From: Raoultibacter massiliensis
Lineage (GTDB): Bacteria; Actinomycetota; Coriobacteriia; Coriobacteriales; Eggerthellaceae
Assembly (NCBI RefSeq): GCF_900199545.1
Contig: NZ_LT962671.1
Span: 2,359,550-2,373,794 of the forward strand
Length of the DNA: 14,245 nucleotides
Direction of reading: 5' to 3'
Part shown: in pieces, positions 1 through 8,083 of the stretch
Position numbering within the stretch: position 1 is the stretch's first letter
Layout: the number at the start of each line of letters is the position of its first letter
Program-made: the position numbers and the translations under genes
Notes under the pieces: generated by a model
Database searches by the model: none
What the model saw: only the letters and a program-made list of their open reading frames with translations
What the model was told of the DNA's origin: nothing

Positions 1-19
1 CCCGCCATTCCTCGGCGGG
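1..19 (-). terminator. Possible hairpin terminator of the flavoprotein gene
   Basis: A 6-bp inverted repeat (CCCGCC, 7-nt loop, GGCGGG) starts about 30 nt past the TAG stop of the minus-strand flavoprotein gene. Whether a T-run follows cannot be seen because the window ends here. It could be an intrinsic terminator or only a chance GC-rich repeat. Confidence 0.35.
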
Positions 20-50
20 TCCGTTGCGTTCGAAGCATTGCGGGAGCACG

Positions 51-1733
51 CTACGCTCCCACGGCCCGCTCGGCAGCGAACTGCCCGGCTCGACGACCGC
101 CCGTGCAGGCACGGCCGTGGCTCACGCCCGATATGGTAATCGGATAGTCGTCGAAGAAGAAGCTGCCCGAGCAATTGCCCGCAGCCCACAAACCCTCGAT
201 CGGCTCTTTTTCGCCATCAAGTACCTGCTGCTCTTCGTTGATCTCAAGTCCCCCAAGGGTGATCAGCAGCGTCGTTCCCGAATGCACGGCGTAAAACGGC
301 GGCTCGGTGATGGAGCTCAAGCATTGCGCGCGCTTCCCGAAATCGGTATCGACGCCCGCCGCACACAGCTCGTTGTAGTGTTCGATCGTAGCCTTTGCCG
401 TTTCCCGATCGATGCCCCCCATCTTCGCAAGCAGCTCGTCGATCGTATCGGCCGAAAGAATCTGGCCTTCCTCGATGAATTGCCGAATCTCTTCGGGATT
501 ATGCAGAGGCGATCGGAAATCCTTGCATACGACCATGCCCATAGCAGGGCCATCGACTTCCCACTTCGCATCCCAGATAACCCATTTCATATGCCGTGGC
601 TGCGCGTTGTGTGCGCGGCACACGTAAGCGTAGGGCATATCTTCATTGCAGAAACGCTCACCGAAATCGTTGAGATAAAGCCAAGGCTGGCGCGTCAACG
701 GTATGGACGGCATATGCTCGAGCCCTTCGACGCCCTCATCGAAATACATCGGGCAATGCGGCGCGGGATCGATCGAAGCCCCCACCCACGCTCCCATGCG
801 AATGCCATCGCCGGTATTGTGCGCAGGCGTTGTTATGTTGTAAATATCCTCCTCGTGGTTGGGAATGAACGCATCCATCATCTCGGAATCAGCCCCGTAG
901 CCACCTGCTGCAAGCACCACGCTTTTCGCATCGATTTGGATATGCTTCGACCCATCTTTGTATATGACGCCGGTCACAGGGCCGCCGTCTTCGCGAACAA
1001 GTCGCTCCGCCTCGACGTTGAACCGAATTTCCACACCGAGCTCGTCGGCGTACGCCGTGAAGGCCTTCGCCCAGCCGATGGCGAACGGAGGCTCGTAGCC
1101 CGCTTCACTGCCTTCGGCGATAAGCTCGTCGGTCGGGACGATTTGGAACGCATCAGTGGCAAAGTGCTCGTACCAAGCGTCGGGAATTACCTGCATCTCT
1201 TCGGGCATCGGTGCGATCGCGATGCCGTGATCGGATAACATACCCGCAGCCCAGTCGAGTGCTTCGGCCGAATGGTCGACCCACGCCTTCACCACACGGT
1301 AGTCTCCCCGATGTCCACCCCAGCGAAGCACTTCCTGCAGCACGTCCTCTCTGCGTGCCGTCAGATCGATTCCCGCCTCCTTCTGAAGCGCACCGCCGAT
1401 AGCCCCGTAGTCGATGCCGCGGAAGTTTGCGATTCCCGTCTTTTCGAGAACGAGCACTTTCGCGCCCTTTTCTGCCGCAGAACACGCTGCCGAAAGCCCC
1501 GCCATGCCTGCGCCGACAACGACGACGTCCGCTGTTTCCGTGCCGTCTATGCTCTCGATCGCCTCGGGGTCCTCCTCCCAAGTATAGGTCTTGCCCCCCG
1601 ATTTCGCGTCGGCCGTCGCCTGCGATTCCTGCGGCGCGCAACCCGCAAGCCCAGCACCCGCCGCTGCTGCCACCGATACGACACCCAGGCCGAGAAAATT
1701 CCTTCTGCTCAAATTCATTGCGTGCTTTTTCAT
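51..1733 (-). CDS. Tat-exported, lipobox-bearing FAD-dependent reductase (fumarate reductase/succinate dehydrogenase flavoprotein-like)
   Basis: This 560-residue flavoprotein probably transfers electrons to an unsaturated organic acceptor outside the membrane; the substrate is unknown. The N-terminus has a twin-arginine motif (SRRNFLGLG, residues 9-17), a hydrophobic stretch and a lipobox ending LAGC (Cys32), so it is probably a Tat-exported lipoprotein. The Rossmann fold follows: VVVGAGMAG at 71-79 and Glu97 for the FAD ribose. Then come HNTGDGI (305-311), RFCNED (360-365) and a C-terminal flavin segment with GLWAAGNCSG (514-523) and SGVSHGRA (535-542). There is no haem CxxCH and no covalent-FMN domain, so a separate electron donor is needed, and none is encoded here. 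Where fumarate reductases usually carry the catalytic Arg after RFxNE, this protein appears to have Tyr368, so fumarate itself is unlikely as substrate. The ATG at 1733 is chosen because GGAGGG precedes it by 4 nt; the longer TTG-started frame lacks such a site. The divergent LuxR-type regulator probably controls it. Confidence 0.88.
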   Translation of the reverse strand: MKKHAMNLSRRNFLGLGVVSVAAAAGAGLAGCAPQESQATADAKSGGKTYTWEEDPEAIESIDGTETADVVVVGAGMAGLSAACSAAEKGAKVLVLEKTGIANFRGIDYGAIGGALQKEAGIDLTARREDVLQEVLRWGGHRGDYRVVKAWVDHSAEALDWAAGMLSDHGIAIAPMPEEMQVIPDAWYEHFATDAFQIVPTDELIAEGSEAGYEPPFAIGWAKAFTAYADELGVEIRFNVEAERLVREDGGPVTGVIYKDGSKHIQIDAKSVVLAAGGYGADSEMMDAFIPNHEEDIYNITTPAHNTGDGIRMGAWVGASIDPAPHCPMYFDEGVEGLEHMPSIPLTRQPWLYLNDFGERFCNEDMPYAYVCRAHNAQPRHMKWVIWDAKWEVDGPAMGMVVCKDFRSPLHNPEEIRQFIEEGQILSADTIDELLAKMGGIDRETAKATIEHYNELCAAGVDTDFGKRAQCLSSITEPPFYAVHSGTTLLITLGGLEINEEQQVLDGEKEPIEGLWAAGNCSGSFFFDDYPITISGVSHGRACTGGRRAGQFAAERAVGA

Positions 1734-1796
1734 GGTTCCCTCCAATCACGTGCTTACATCCACGCGCCGAGTATGCAGCCCCGCCCCGTCGTCCGC

Positions 1797-1842
1797 TATC
1801 GGTGCAAAGTGCGTATTCGCAGGAAAACGTATCGGTAAAAAG
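1797..1842. promoter_or_regulatory. Direct-repeat pair, candidate operator between divergent genes
   Basis: TATCGGTGCAAAG (1797-1809) and TATCGGTAAAAAG (1830-1842) match at 11 of 13 positions. Their starts are 33 bp apart, close to three helical turns. They sit in the 165-bp region between the flavoprotein gene (minus) and the LuxR-type regulator (plus). Placement and spacing fit a site bound by a dimeric or cooperative regulator. The repeat is seen directly; its role is inferred. No convincing -35/-10 pair for the flavoprotein was found. TTGACC at 1849-1854 could be a -35 for the regulator but lacks a good -10. Confidence 0.4.
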
Positions 1843-1861
1843 CAACGATTGACCGAAAAAA

Positions 1862-1888
1862 CCCGCTGTGCGACCATGAACCAGCGGG
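1862..1888 (+). promoter_or_regulatory. Inverted repeat overlapping the regulator's Shine-Dalgarno sequence
   Basis: A perfect 7-bp inverted repeat, CCCGCTG (1862-1868) and CAGCGGG (1882-1888), is separated by 13 nt. Its right arm overlaps GGGAGG (1886-1891), the ribosome binding site of the LuxR-type gene starting at 1899. In DNA it could be an operator; in mRNA it would be a hairpin that partly hides the ribosome binding site. Either would give feedback or conditional control of the regulator, but this is inference from position. Confidence 0.4.
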
Positions 1889-1898
1889 AGGTGTGCTG

Positions 1899-3401
1899 AT
1901 GATCGCCACATGGTGGGACAATCTGAAGGAAAGCTGCGATATGCGCATGATGGCAGGCACTGCCGCTGCGGTCTGCTGGCTGTTGCTGCTTGCCGTATCG
2001 CCGGTGTTCTCATCGGCGCCGACTCTCATTGCGCAGGGCCTTTCGTGGCGCATCGCAGCGGTCGCCTTCAGTGCGGCACTGTTCGCAGCAGCGCTGATCG
2101 CGTCGACCCGCCACTCGGCATTCGGCAGCAAAGGAGCTTCTGCCGTTCCCCCCGCTACCGGAGCCGCATCGTTTCTCGGCGTCATGTTGCATCGGTTCGC
2201 CGAGGGCGACATCATCGACGTCTTTGCCGCCGCGCTGGTTGCGCTCGGCGTTGTCGGCCTCTGCCTTGGATGGGCCTCCCCGTTTTCCGCAATCAGGCTC
2301 AGGAAGCGCGTCGTCGCGTCCGCCGCAGGAGCGATCAGCGGATGCATTCTCTACCTTGCGATCGTCGCAATGCCGCAGCCGTTCGCCCTGCTTGTCGGCT
2401 CCTGCCTTCCGATTGCATCGGCGACATGCTGGCTGGCGCTTGGAGAAAGCGCACGCAAGGCGTCCGACGAGGAGAATGCTTTCCCCGCGTGCTCCGCAAC
2501 GCCCCACACCCCGACAAGCGCGCCCGATAAACACACGATCCTGCACCCTTTCGGAAGAAAGCTTTCTGCCGCAATCGCCCTATACGGCATGCTGTTCGTC
2601 CTCGCTGGCCACGTGCTCCCCGAAACGGAATCGGCATGGGTCTCGTCGATCGTGCCCGGGATCATCAACGTGGCGGCGTTTTTGCTCGTCGAAATCATTC
2701 TGACGGCTTACATGGTCAAGCGAATCCACCGGGAGAACCCCGTCGTCGCATACAGGCCCGCTACCATCCTCGTCGCCACCGCCTTTCTGCTGCTGCCATT
2801 CTCGACCGCCGAGCTCTCGATTGTCTGCATGGCAATCGCGTTTGCGGGGTTCGGGAGCTTCATGGTGTTTTTCTGGATCGTCATGGGCAACGTCGCGCAG
2901 AAGTACCGCCTTCCCTATCCGCGGGTGTTCTCGCAGGGGTTTCTCACGCTCTTGGCGGGCATCGGCGCAGGAGAGATCGCCTCTTGGCTGTTAGTCGCGA
3001 TACATCAACCTGGATTCGATTATGTGGCAACTCTGAGCATCGTTTCGCTCTTCCTGCTTGTTGCCATGGTGTGGCAGATGTCCGACGGCGCGCAGTTCGC
3101 CAACGAGACCAAGGAAATGGGAGGCGAATTTTTCGAACGGGATTGCCCCGAAGACAACGCGGCCGAATCCCCCAATCTCGAATCCGTCGCGGAAGCCTAT
3201 CGGCTCTCTCCCCGCGAAACCGAAGTGCTCGCGCTGCTCGTCAAGGGGCGCAGCATTCCCTATATCTGCGACGAGCTGTTCATCGCCAAAAGCACCGCCC
3301 AAACCCACGTTCGGCATATCTACGCGAAGATGGAGATCACAGAGGGACGCCAGGAGCTCATCGACAGAATCGAGGCGGGATCACCCGAAGCGCCCGCATG
3401 A
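1899..3401 (+). CDS. Multi-pass membrane protein with C-terminal LuxR-type helix-turn-helix (transcriptional regulator)
   Basis: A 500-residue protein joining a membrane region to a DNA-binding domain. About eleven hydrophobic segments are visible between residues 18 and 393 (for example around 19-38, 50-70, 106-126, 138-158, 160-181, 221-240, 247-273, 288-302, 306-333, 343-367 and 374-393). The loop around 183-218 is polar and probably cytoplasmic. Residues 435-492 form a LuxR/FixJ-type helix-turn-helix, with SPRETEVLALL, then KSTAQTHVRHIYAKM as recognition helix region. The architecture is common in Eggerthellaceae, often beside Tat-exported flavoprotein reductases. Binding of a small molecule by the membrane part is a reasonable inference, but the ligand is unknown. 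The ATG at 1899 is chosen over the GTG at 1893 because GGGAGG lies 7 nt upstream of the ATG. It is divergent from the flavoprotein gene, its likely target, and ends 20 bp from the convergent GGDEF-EAL gene. Confidence 0.88.
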   Translation: MIATWWDNLKESCDMRMMAGTAAAVCWLLLLAVSPVFSSAPTLIAQGLSWRIAAVAFSAALFAAALIASTRHSAFGSKGASAVPPATGAASFLGVMLHRFAEGDIIDVFAAALVALGVVGLCLGWASPFSAIRLRKRVVASAAGAISGCILYLAIVAMPQPFALLVGSCLPIASATCWLALGESARKASDEENAFPACSATPHTPTSAPDKHTILHPFGRKLSAAIALYGMLFVLAGHVLPETESAWVSSIVPGIINVAAFLLVEIILTAYMVKRIHRENPVVAYRPATILVATAFLLLPFSTAELSIVCMAIAFAGFGSFMVFFWIVMGNVAQKYRLPYPRVFSQGFLTLLAGIGAGEIASWLLVAIHQPGFDYVATLSIVSLFLLVAMVWQMSDGAQFANETKEMGGEFFERDCPEDNAAESPNLESVAEAYRLSPRETEVLALLVKGRSIPYICDELFIAKSTAQTHVRHIYAKMEITEGRQELIDRIEAGSPEAPA

Positions 3402-3421
3402 GGCAAGCGACCATCCAATCG

Positions 3422-6400
3422 TCAGTTTGAAAGCCTTCCGCAACCGCCGCACTCTCCCGAGGCATCGAAGGCAGAGAGATCGGCGGCACCACAAGGGTCT
3501 TCGGCGATTTCCCAGCAAACGCTCGCAATGGCAAGCCGTCCGTCTTCGGCTCGAAGTACGCGGCCTCGATCCAGCGTCCAAACCCACAAACCGTCCTTGC
3601 GCGGCATACGGTAGCGCGTCTCGTAGGACAGGCCCTCGTAGTAGGTCGGACCGATATCCTCCATCACCTGCGCCAAATCATCGGGATGGATGGTGTTGGC
3701 GACCAACCCGTCGATAGCATCGACGAACTCGTCGAACGATTCATAGCCAAGCATGGAAACCAAATGGTGGTTTGCGTAGAAGAGAGGGAAGCCCTCTTCG
3801 CAATAGCCGCCGATCAAACCGCACGGCACCGATTGCGCAAACAGATGGGAGGCGATGCTGCGATACTCCTCGGCCAGGGAATCGATCTTCCCTTTCGTCG
3901 TCGCCACGTTCAATACGCTGTCGAGCACCGCTCGAGACGACAGCAGAGCTTCTTCTTGGCGCTTCTGTTCCGTCACGTCGGAAATGCCCGCATAGAAGAT
4001 GCGCCTGCCGCCTTCGCGCTTGAGAAAGTACGCCTTGAGGTGAAACCAGCCGAGCTCTCCCGAAAGCCGATATCTCCTGAACGTAGCTTCGGCGCCTGCT
4101 ATGGGATGGTTCTCGGCACGATCGAACATCGCTAGAACCTTCGGCAGATCGTCGGGATGCAGCATGCGGTATATCCATGTTTGGCGTTCGCCCAGATCGG
4201 TGGGGTTGCATCCCGTCACTTGATAGTATCCGTTGTTTACCTGCAAAAGCTCGAAATGATCGTCGTACACGCCATAAACCGCCATGCCGCCGAGCAGGTT
4301 CTCGAGAATGGAGCGGCTCGCCACTCCCCCGTCCTGCACCAAATCGGCCAGGTCGATGTCATCCACAACGCGAGAGATCATGCCACGACGGTCGATGAGG
4401 TCTTCGTTCGAAAGAAGCTTTTCGAAATCGTCTTGGGGCATCGGCCGGTAGAAGTAATAGCCCTGCACGTAATCGCAACCTATGCGTCGCAGGAATTCGA
4501 CCTGCTCTTCGGTTTCAACGCCTTCGGCTATCACGGGCATATCCATCAACCGAGCCATGCCGGCTACCGCCTCGAGGATGCCCTCGCTGCGATTATCGTC
4601 GTCGAAATCGCTTCGCAGCAAGCCCATATCGATCTTAAGCGTGTCAACGCCTATGTTCTTGAGCATGTTGAGCGAAGAGTACCCCGACCCGAAATCATCC
4701 ATAAGCACCGTGAAGCCCCTGAGCTGAAGATCGTTCACCAGGCGGGATACGCTTTCGTCTTCAGCGTAGGCGCTTTCGGTGATTTCGATCTCCAGAAGGC
4801 TTCTGTCGATGCCGTGCTTTTCCACTATTCTCTCGAACTCATCCACGATGTCTATCGCGCGCACATCGGCGCGCGACACGTTGACCGAGGCGGGAACCGG
4901 ATGCAGCCCGCGCTCGATCCAGTCGGCCAGCGCATGCGCCGTCGCATCCCAAACGTAGCGGTCAAGGTATACGATGAAACCGGTTTTCTCGAGAAAAGGA
5001 ACGAATTCGCCGGGAGCAACCAGCCCTTTTTCAGGATGGTTCCAGCGAACCAAGATCTCGAACCCGACGATCCTGCCCGTTCTGATATTGCATTGCGGCT
5101 GCGCATAGAGAACGAACTCGCGCGCATCGAGAGCCCGCTGTATTTCGGCAAGCATTTTGGGTTCTTGCTCGAGCTCGAGGCCCATGCTTCGATCGTACCA
5201 GGCAATCCTGCGCGCGTAGGTTCCCTTGACCGTGTTCATGGCAATCATAGCCCGATCGCAAAGGGCGCTTACCGGCACGGCGGGATCGTCGATCATGCAT
5301 ACGCCTATGGCGGGGAAAAAGCTTACCTGCATCTCATGATCGGGCGCAATGGTTCCGATCGCGGCTTCAAGATCGCCTTCGCGCGAGGCACCTGCGGGCA
5401 GCAAAGCGACGAAGTCGTCAGACCCGAAATAGCCGACGAGACCGCCATACCGCTCGCAAAACGTCGACAGCCGTTCGGCGAGCACCCGCAACATACGATC
5501 GCCCACCTCCCGACCGTACCAATCGTTGAGCACTTTGAAGTGCTCGATATCGATATAAGCCACCTCGAACGCCCGCGCGCTATCGGTTTTCGAGAGCATA
5601 CCCTCAACCCTGTCGAGAAAAGACCGAGCGCCCCACAAGCCGGTCACGGCATCGCGCTCGCAATCAAGCGCGGCGCCTGCGTTGCTTTCGAGCCGAGCGG
5701 CCCCGCGTTCCTTGCGTTTCTGCACGTCGGTGATGAAGCACATGATCGATGCGCAATCGGAATAGCGTCCGTCAACAAGCGGGACGATGGTGTACGAGAC
5801 CCAATTCCACGCACCGCTCGTCAAACGCATGCGAAATTCTTCGCCGGCGATCTTTTCGCCTCGCTCGAACACGCGCTCGAGGCTCTCGCGACTCCATAAG
5901 GAGCGATATCGCTCCCGATCATCTTCATGGATCATCGAGAGGGTCGATTCGAACACCGATCGGTCGAACGTCCCAGCCATATCCGACATGAGATACTTTC
6001 CCGATTCATGGTACAAGACGCGGTAGGTCGCCTGCTTCAAATCGACTTCGATCAGCTCGTCATAGACCGAATTGTCATCGAGCTCGAGGAAAAGGTTCTT
6101 GCTCGATCCGTCGATGCTCCTGCTCGCAACGAGCATGCACGGCCCATGACCCGGCCACTCGACATCAACGCAAGTAGCTTCGAACCAGCAACGCATGCGA
6201 TGGTTGAAAAGGACGCTGCGGCCAAGCCGCTCCTCGATCCCCTCTCCCCAGGGACAATCGGAGCACGGCATCTCTTCGCCCCGAACGACCTCGTAGCAGC
6301 GATCGCCAAGCTTCGCCGACGGCATGGCCTCCAGCATGTCTTGATCAAGGTAAACAAGCCGATGATGGCTGTCGATTACATACGTGCTCCACCGCCGCCG

Positions 6401-6427
6401 GGTGCCGGTAGTTGAGTTTTCGGCCAT
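3422..6427 (-). CDS. PAS-PAS-GGDEF(degenerate)-EAL-PAS-PAS signalling protein, probable c-di-GMP phosphodiesterase
   Basis: A 1001-residue soluble protein with no transmembrane segment. Domains in order: a PAS-like domain at about 13-105 containing a CxxC pair (PCSDCPW, 54-60); a second PAS at about 120-237; GGDEF at about 258-413; EAL at about 420-670; and two further PAS domains at about 708-820 and 865-975. The GGDEF motif reads GSDDF (335-339) and no RxxD inhibitory site is visible, so cyclase activity is doubtful. The EAL residues look complete: E457 (EIL in place of EAL), N516, E548, D577-D578 in DDFGSGYSS, K598, E635 and Q655. It therefore probably hydrolyses c-di-GMP under control of several sensory domains. 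The tail carries GECGGCG, another pair of cysteines. The ATG at 6427 is favoured over a GTG at 6445 because AAAGG sits 6 nt upstream (6434-6438). It is probably a single-gene unit, separated from the permease by a terminator. Confidence 0.9.
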   Translation of the reverse strand: MAENSTTGTRRRWSTYVIDSHHRLVYLDQDMLEAMPSAKLGDRCYEVVRGEEMPCSDCPWGEGIEERLGRSVLFNHRMRCWFEATCVDVEWPGHGPCMLVASRSIDGSSKNLFLELDDNSVYDELIEVDLKQATYRVLYHESGKYLMSDMAGTFDRSVFESTLSMIHEDDRERYRSLWSRESLERVFERGEKIAGEEFRMRLTSGAWNWVSYTIVPLVDGRYSDCASIMCFITDVQKRKERGAARLESNAGAALDCERDAVTGLWGARSFLDRVEGMLSKTDSARAFEVAYIDIEHFKVLNDWYGREVGDRMLRVLAERLSTFCERYGGLVGYFGSDDFVALLPAGASREGDLEAAIGTIAPDHEMQVSFFPAIGVCMIDDPAVPVSALCDRAMIAMNTVKGTYARRIAWYDRSMGLELEQEPKMLAEIQRALDAREFVLYAQPQCNIRTGRIVGFEILVRWNHPEKGLVAPGEFVPFLEKTGFIVYLDRYVWDATAHALADWIERGLHPVPASVNVSRADVRAIDIVDEFERIVEKHGIDRSLLEIEITESAYAEDESVSRLVNDLQLRGFTVLMDDFGSGYSSLNMLKNIGVDTLKIDMGLLRSDFDDDNRSEGILEAVAGMARLMDMPVIAEGVETEEQVEFLRRIGCDYVQGYYFYRPMPQDDFEKLLSNEDLIDRRGMISRVVDDIDLADLVQDGGVASRSILENLLGGMAVYGVYDDHFELLQVNNGYYQVTGCNPTDLGERQTWIYRMLHPDDLPKVLAMFDRAENHPIAGAEATFRRYRLSGELGWFHLKAYFLKREGGRRIFYAGISDVTEQKRQEEALLSSRAVLDSVLNVATTKGKIDSLAEEYRSIASHLFAQSVPCGLIGGYCEEGFPLFYANHHLVSMLGYESFDEFVDAIDGLVANTIHPDDLAQVMEDIGPTYYEGLSYETRYRMPRKDGLWVWTLDRGRVLRAEDGRLAIASVCWEIAEDPCGAADLSAFDASGECGGCGRLSN

Positions 6428-6704
6428 TCTTCGCCTTTCGCCCACGTGCCTTGCATTTCGTTAGTCGCCATGCTCGCTTTTCGCGGGGCCCGATCATAGC
6501 AACATAACCTCAGAGAAGCGCCGCATGGGCATCTGACGATGCAATCGCAAACGGAGGTTAACCATAAGTGTATCACTAATCGATATTTCGAGATACCGAT
6601 CGTCCGGGCAAACCCGCGCACACGAGAACCTATGGCGGCGGCAGCCGAGCGTCTGCCTGCAACCTATTCGGCAAAGGATCGCAAGGCATTACGGCAGCCG
6701 ACAG
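6428..6704. other. Intergenic leader region upstream of the GGDEF-EAL gene
   Basis: This stretch, extending to the permease stop at 6760 once the terminator is included, holds no convincing gene. Short frames across it lack ribosome binding sites or run into the GGDEF-EAL start. It is locally AT-rich around 6560-6600 compared with its surroundings. I see a candidate extended -10 (6493-6501) and otherwise nothing recognisable. Confidence 0.6.
6493..6501 (-). promoter_or_regulatory. Candidate extended -10 promoter for the GGDEF-EAL gene
   Basis: On the minus strand TGC-TATGAT matches an extended -10 element (TGN followed by a TATAAT-like hexamer). No good -35 lies 17 bp upstream, as expected for extended -10 promoters. 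It would give a leader of about 60 nt before the ATG at 6427. Confidence 0.4.
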
Positions 6705-6734
6705 AAAAGCCCGACCGCGTGCGGCCGGGCTTTT
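6705..6734 (-). terminator. Bidirectional intrinsic terminator after the purine permease gene
   Basis: AAAAGCCCG (6705-6713) and CGGGCTTTT (6726-6734) pair perfectly. The inner CCG/CGG pairs extend the stem after one mismatch and leave a 4-nt loop. Read on the minus strand, a GC-rich stem ends in TTTT about 27 nt past the permease stop. The A-tract on the other side makes it symmetrical. Confidence 0.85.
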
Positions 6735-6760
6735 ACACGAAAGAAAGCCGTCCGAGCAGA

Positions 6761-8083
6761 CTACGCGAAAATGAACGCCGCGAGGAAGGCAAGCGATGCA
6801 ACCCACATAAGAGGCTTCACGTCCTTCGCCTTGCCCTGAACGATTTTGATAATGCAGTACGAAATGAACCCGAAGCCGATGCCGTTGGCTATCGAGTACG
6901 TGAACGGGATGCCGATGATCGTGACGAAGGCGGGAAACGCCGAAGAGATATCCGACCAATCGATCTCGCCGATCTCGGTCATCATGAGGTAACCCACAAC
7001 GACGAGCGCGCCGCACGTCGCCGAACCGCTCACCATGCCGATGACGGGAGCAAGAAACGCGCACACGGCAAAGGCAACGCCGATGACGATGTTCGACAGG
7101 CCGGTACGCGCACCCGCCGCCGCACCGGAAACCGATTCCACGAACGAGGTGATGGAGCTCGCGCCCACGAAACCACCGACGGCGGCGGCAGCCGAGTCGA
7201 CCGTGAGGATCGGCTTGATATCTTCGACGTCGCCCTTCTTGTCGACGAAGTTCGCGCGGCTGCCGACAGCGACAACCGTGCCCATCGTGTCGAAGAAGTC
7301 GCTCATGAGCAGACTGAACACGAACAGCAGCAAGATGGGCTGCATGAACACTTCGATGATGCCCATCATGCCGTTCGGCGTCGTCTGGAACGGCGCCGCA
7401 AACGCAGAGAAATCAGGGACGAACGTGAAGTCCGTGATCGGCGGCGTCACACCCAGGGGAATGCCCACGATGGTGGCGACCACGATGGAAATGAGCAGGC
7501 CCGCCTTGAACTTGAGCGCCGTAAACACGACAGCCACGATGATGGAGACAACCGCGACGATTGCCGCAGGGCTCGTCAGATCGCCGAGAACGATGAGCGT
7601 CGACGCGTCATCGGCCACGATGCCGCCGCCTTTCAGACCGATGAACGCGATGAACAGACCAATGCCGATGCCGATCGCGCGGCGAAGGGAAACGGGAATC
7701 GCATCCATCACCGCTTGCCGGAGGCCGCATAGCACCAAGACGAGAATGAGCACGCCTTCGAGGAAAATAACGCCCATGGCCACACGCCAATCGACCCCGA
7801 GCCCGAGGCACAGCGAATAGGCTACGATCGCGTTGATCCCCATGCCTGAAGCGAGCGCGATGGGCCGGTTGGCGAACAGGCCCATCGCGACCGTCATGAC
7901 AGCTGCACCGAAGCACGTTGCGGTCAGTGCAGCGTTGAACGGGATTCCCGCCTCCGCCATCATCGCCGGGTTCACCGCAATGATGTACGACATGGCAAGA
8001 AACGTCGTCAAGCCGCCGATGATCTCGGTGGAAACCGAGCTGCCGCGCTCCGATATCTTGAAAAACTTATCCATACCCCGCAT
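6761..8083 (-). CDS. NCS2-family purine permease, AzgA/PbuG type (adenine/guanine/hypoxanthine uptake)
   Basis: A 440-residue inner-membrane transporter with about 12-13 hydrophobic segments, the usual length for this family. Characteristic motifs are visible: MDKFFKISERG near the N-terminus, SGMGINAIVAYSL (79-91), SDFFDTMGTVVAVG (261-274) and ASSITSFVESVSGAAAGARTG (308-328). These place it in the AzgA/PbuG branch of proton-coupled nucleobase transporters, not the xanthine/uric acid branch. The exact purine cannot be read from sequence. The open frame extends 44 codons further upstream, but that extension is not family-like. The ATG at 8083 (MRGMDKFF) is chosen, with GGGGG 4 nt upstream; the ATG at 8074 is an alternative. 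It appears to be transcribed alone, with a promoter near 8166-8194 and a terminator at 6705-6734. Confidence 0.92.
   Translation of the reverse strand: MRGMDKFFKISERGSSVSTEIIGGLTTFLAMSYIIAVNPAMMAEAGIPFNAALTATCFGAAVMTVAMGLFANRPIALASGMGINAIVAYSLCLGLGVDWRVAMGVIFLEGVLILVLVLCGLRQAVMDAIPVSLRRAIGIGIGLFIAFIGLKGGGIVADDASTLIVLGDLTSPAAIVAVVSIIVAVVFTALKFKAGLLISIVVATIVGIPLGVTPPITDFTFVPDFSAFAAPFQTTPNGMMGIIEVFMQPILLLFVFSLLMSDFFDTMGTVVAVGSRANFVDKKGDVEDIKPILTVDSAAAAVGGFVGASSITSFVESVSGAAAGARTGLSNIVIGVAFAVCAFLAPVIGMVSGSATCGALVVVGYLMMTEIGEIDWSDISSAFPAFVTIIGIPFTYSIANGIGFGFISYCIIKIVQGKAKDVKPLMWVASLAFLAAFIFA

Noticed and set aside
24..1238. 404-codon plus-strand frame opposite the flavoprotein gene
   Set aside because: It is antisense to a clear FAD-dependent reductase and His/Arg-rich, with no recognisable motif.
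4157..5899. 580-codon plus-strand frame opposite the GGDEF-EAL gene
   Set aside because: It is antisense to well-recognised GGDEF and EAL domains, has no family-like sequence, and is a typical shadow in GC-rich DNA.
6376..6621. 81-codon minus-strand frame overlapping the GGDEF-EAL start
   Set aside because: It overlaps the start of a strongly supported gene in another frame and lacks a ribosome binding site and recognisable content.
6539..7732. 397-codon plus-strand frame opposite the purine permease
   Set aside because: It is extremely rich in Arg, Asp and His, as expected from reading membrane-protein codons backwards, and it also crosses the terminator at 6705-6734.
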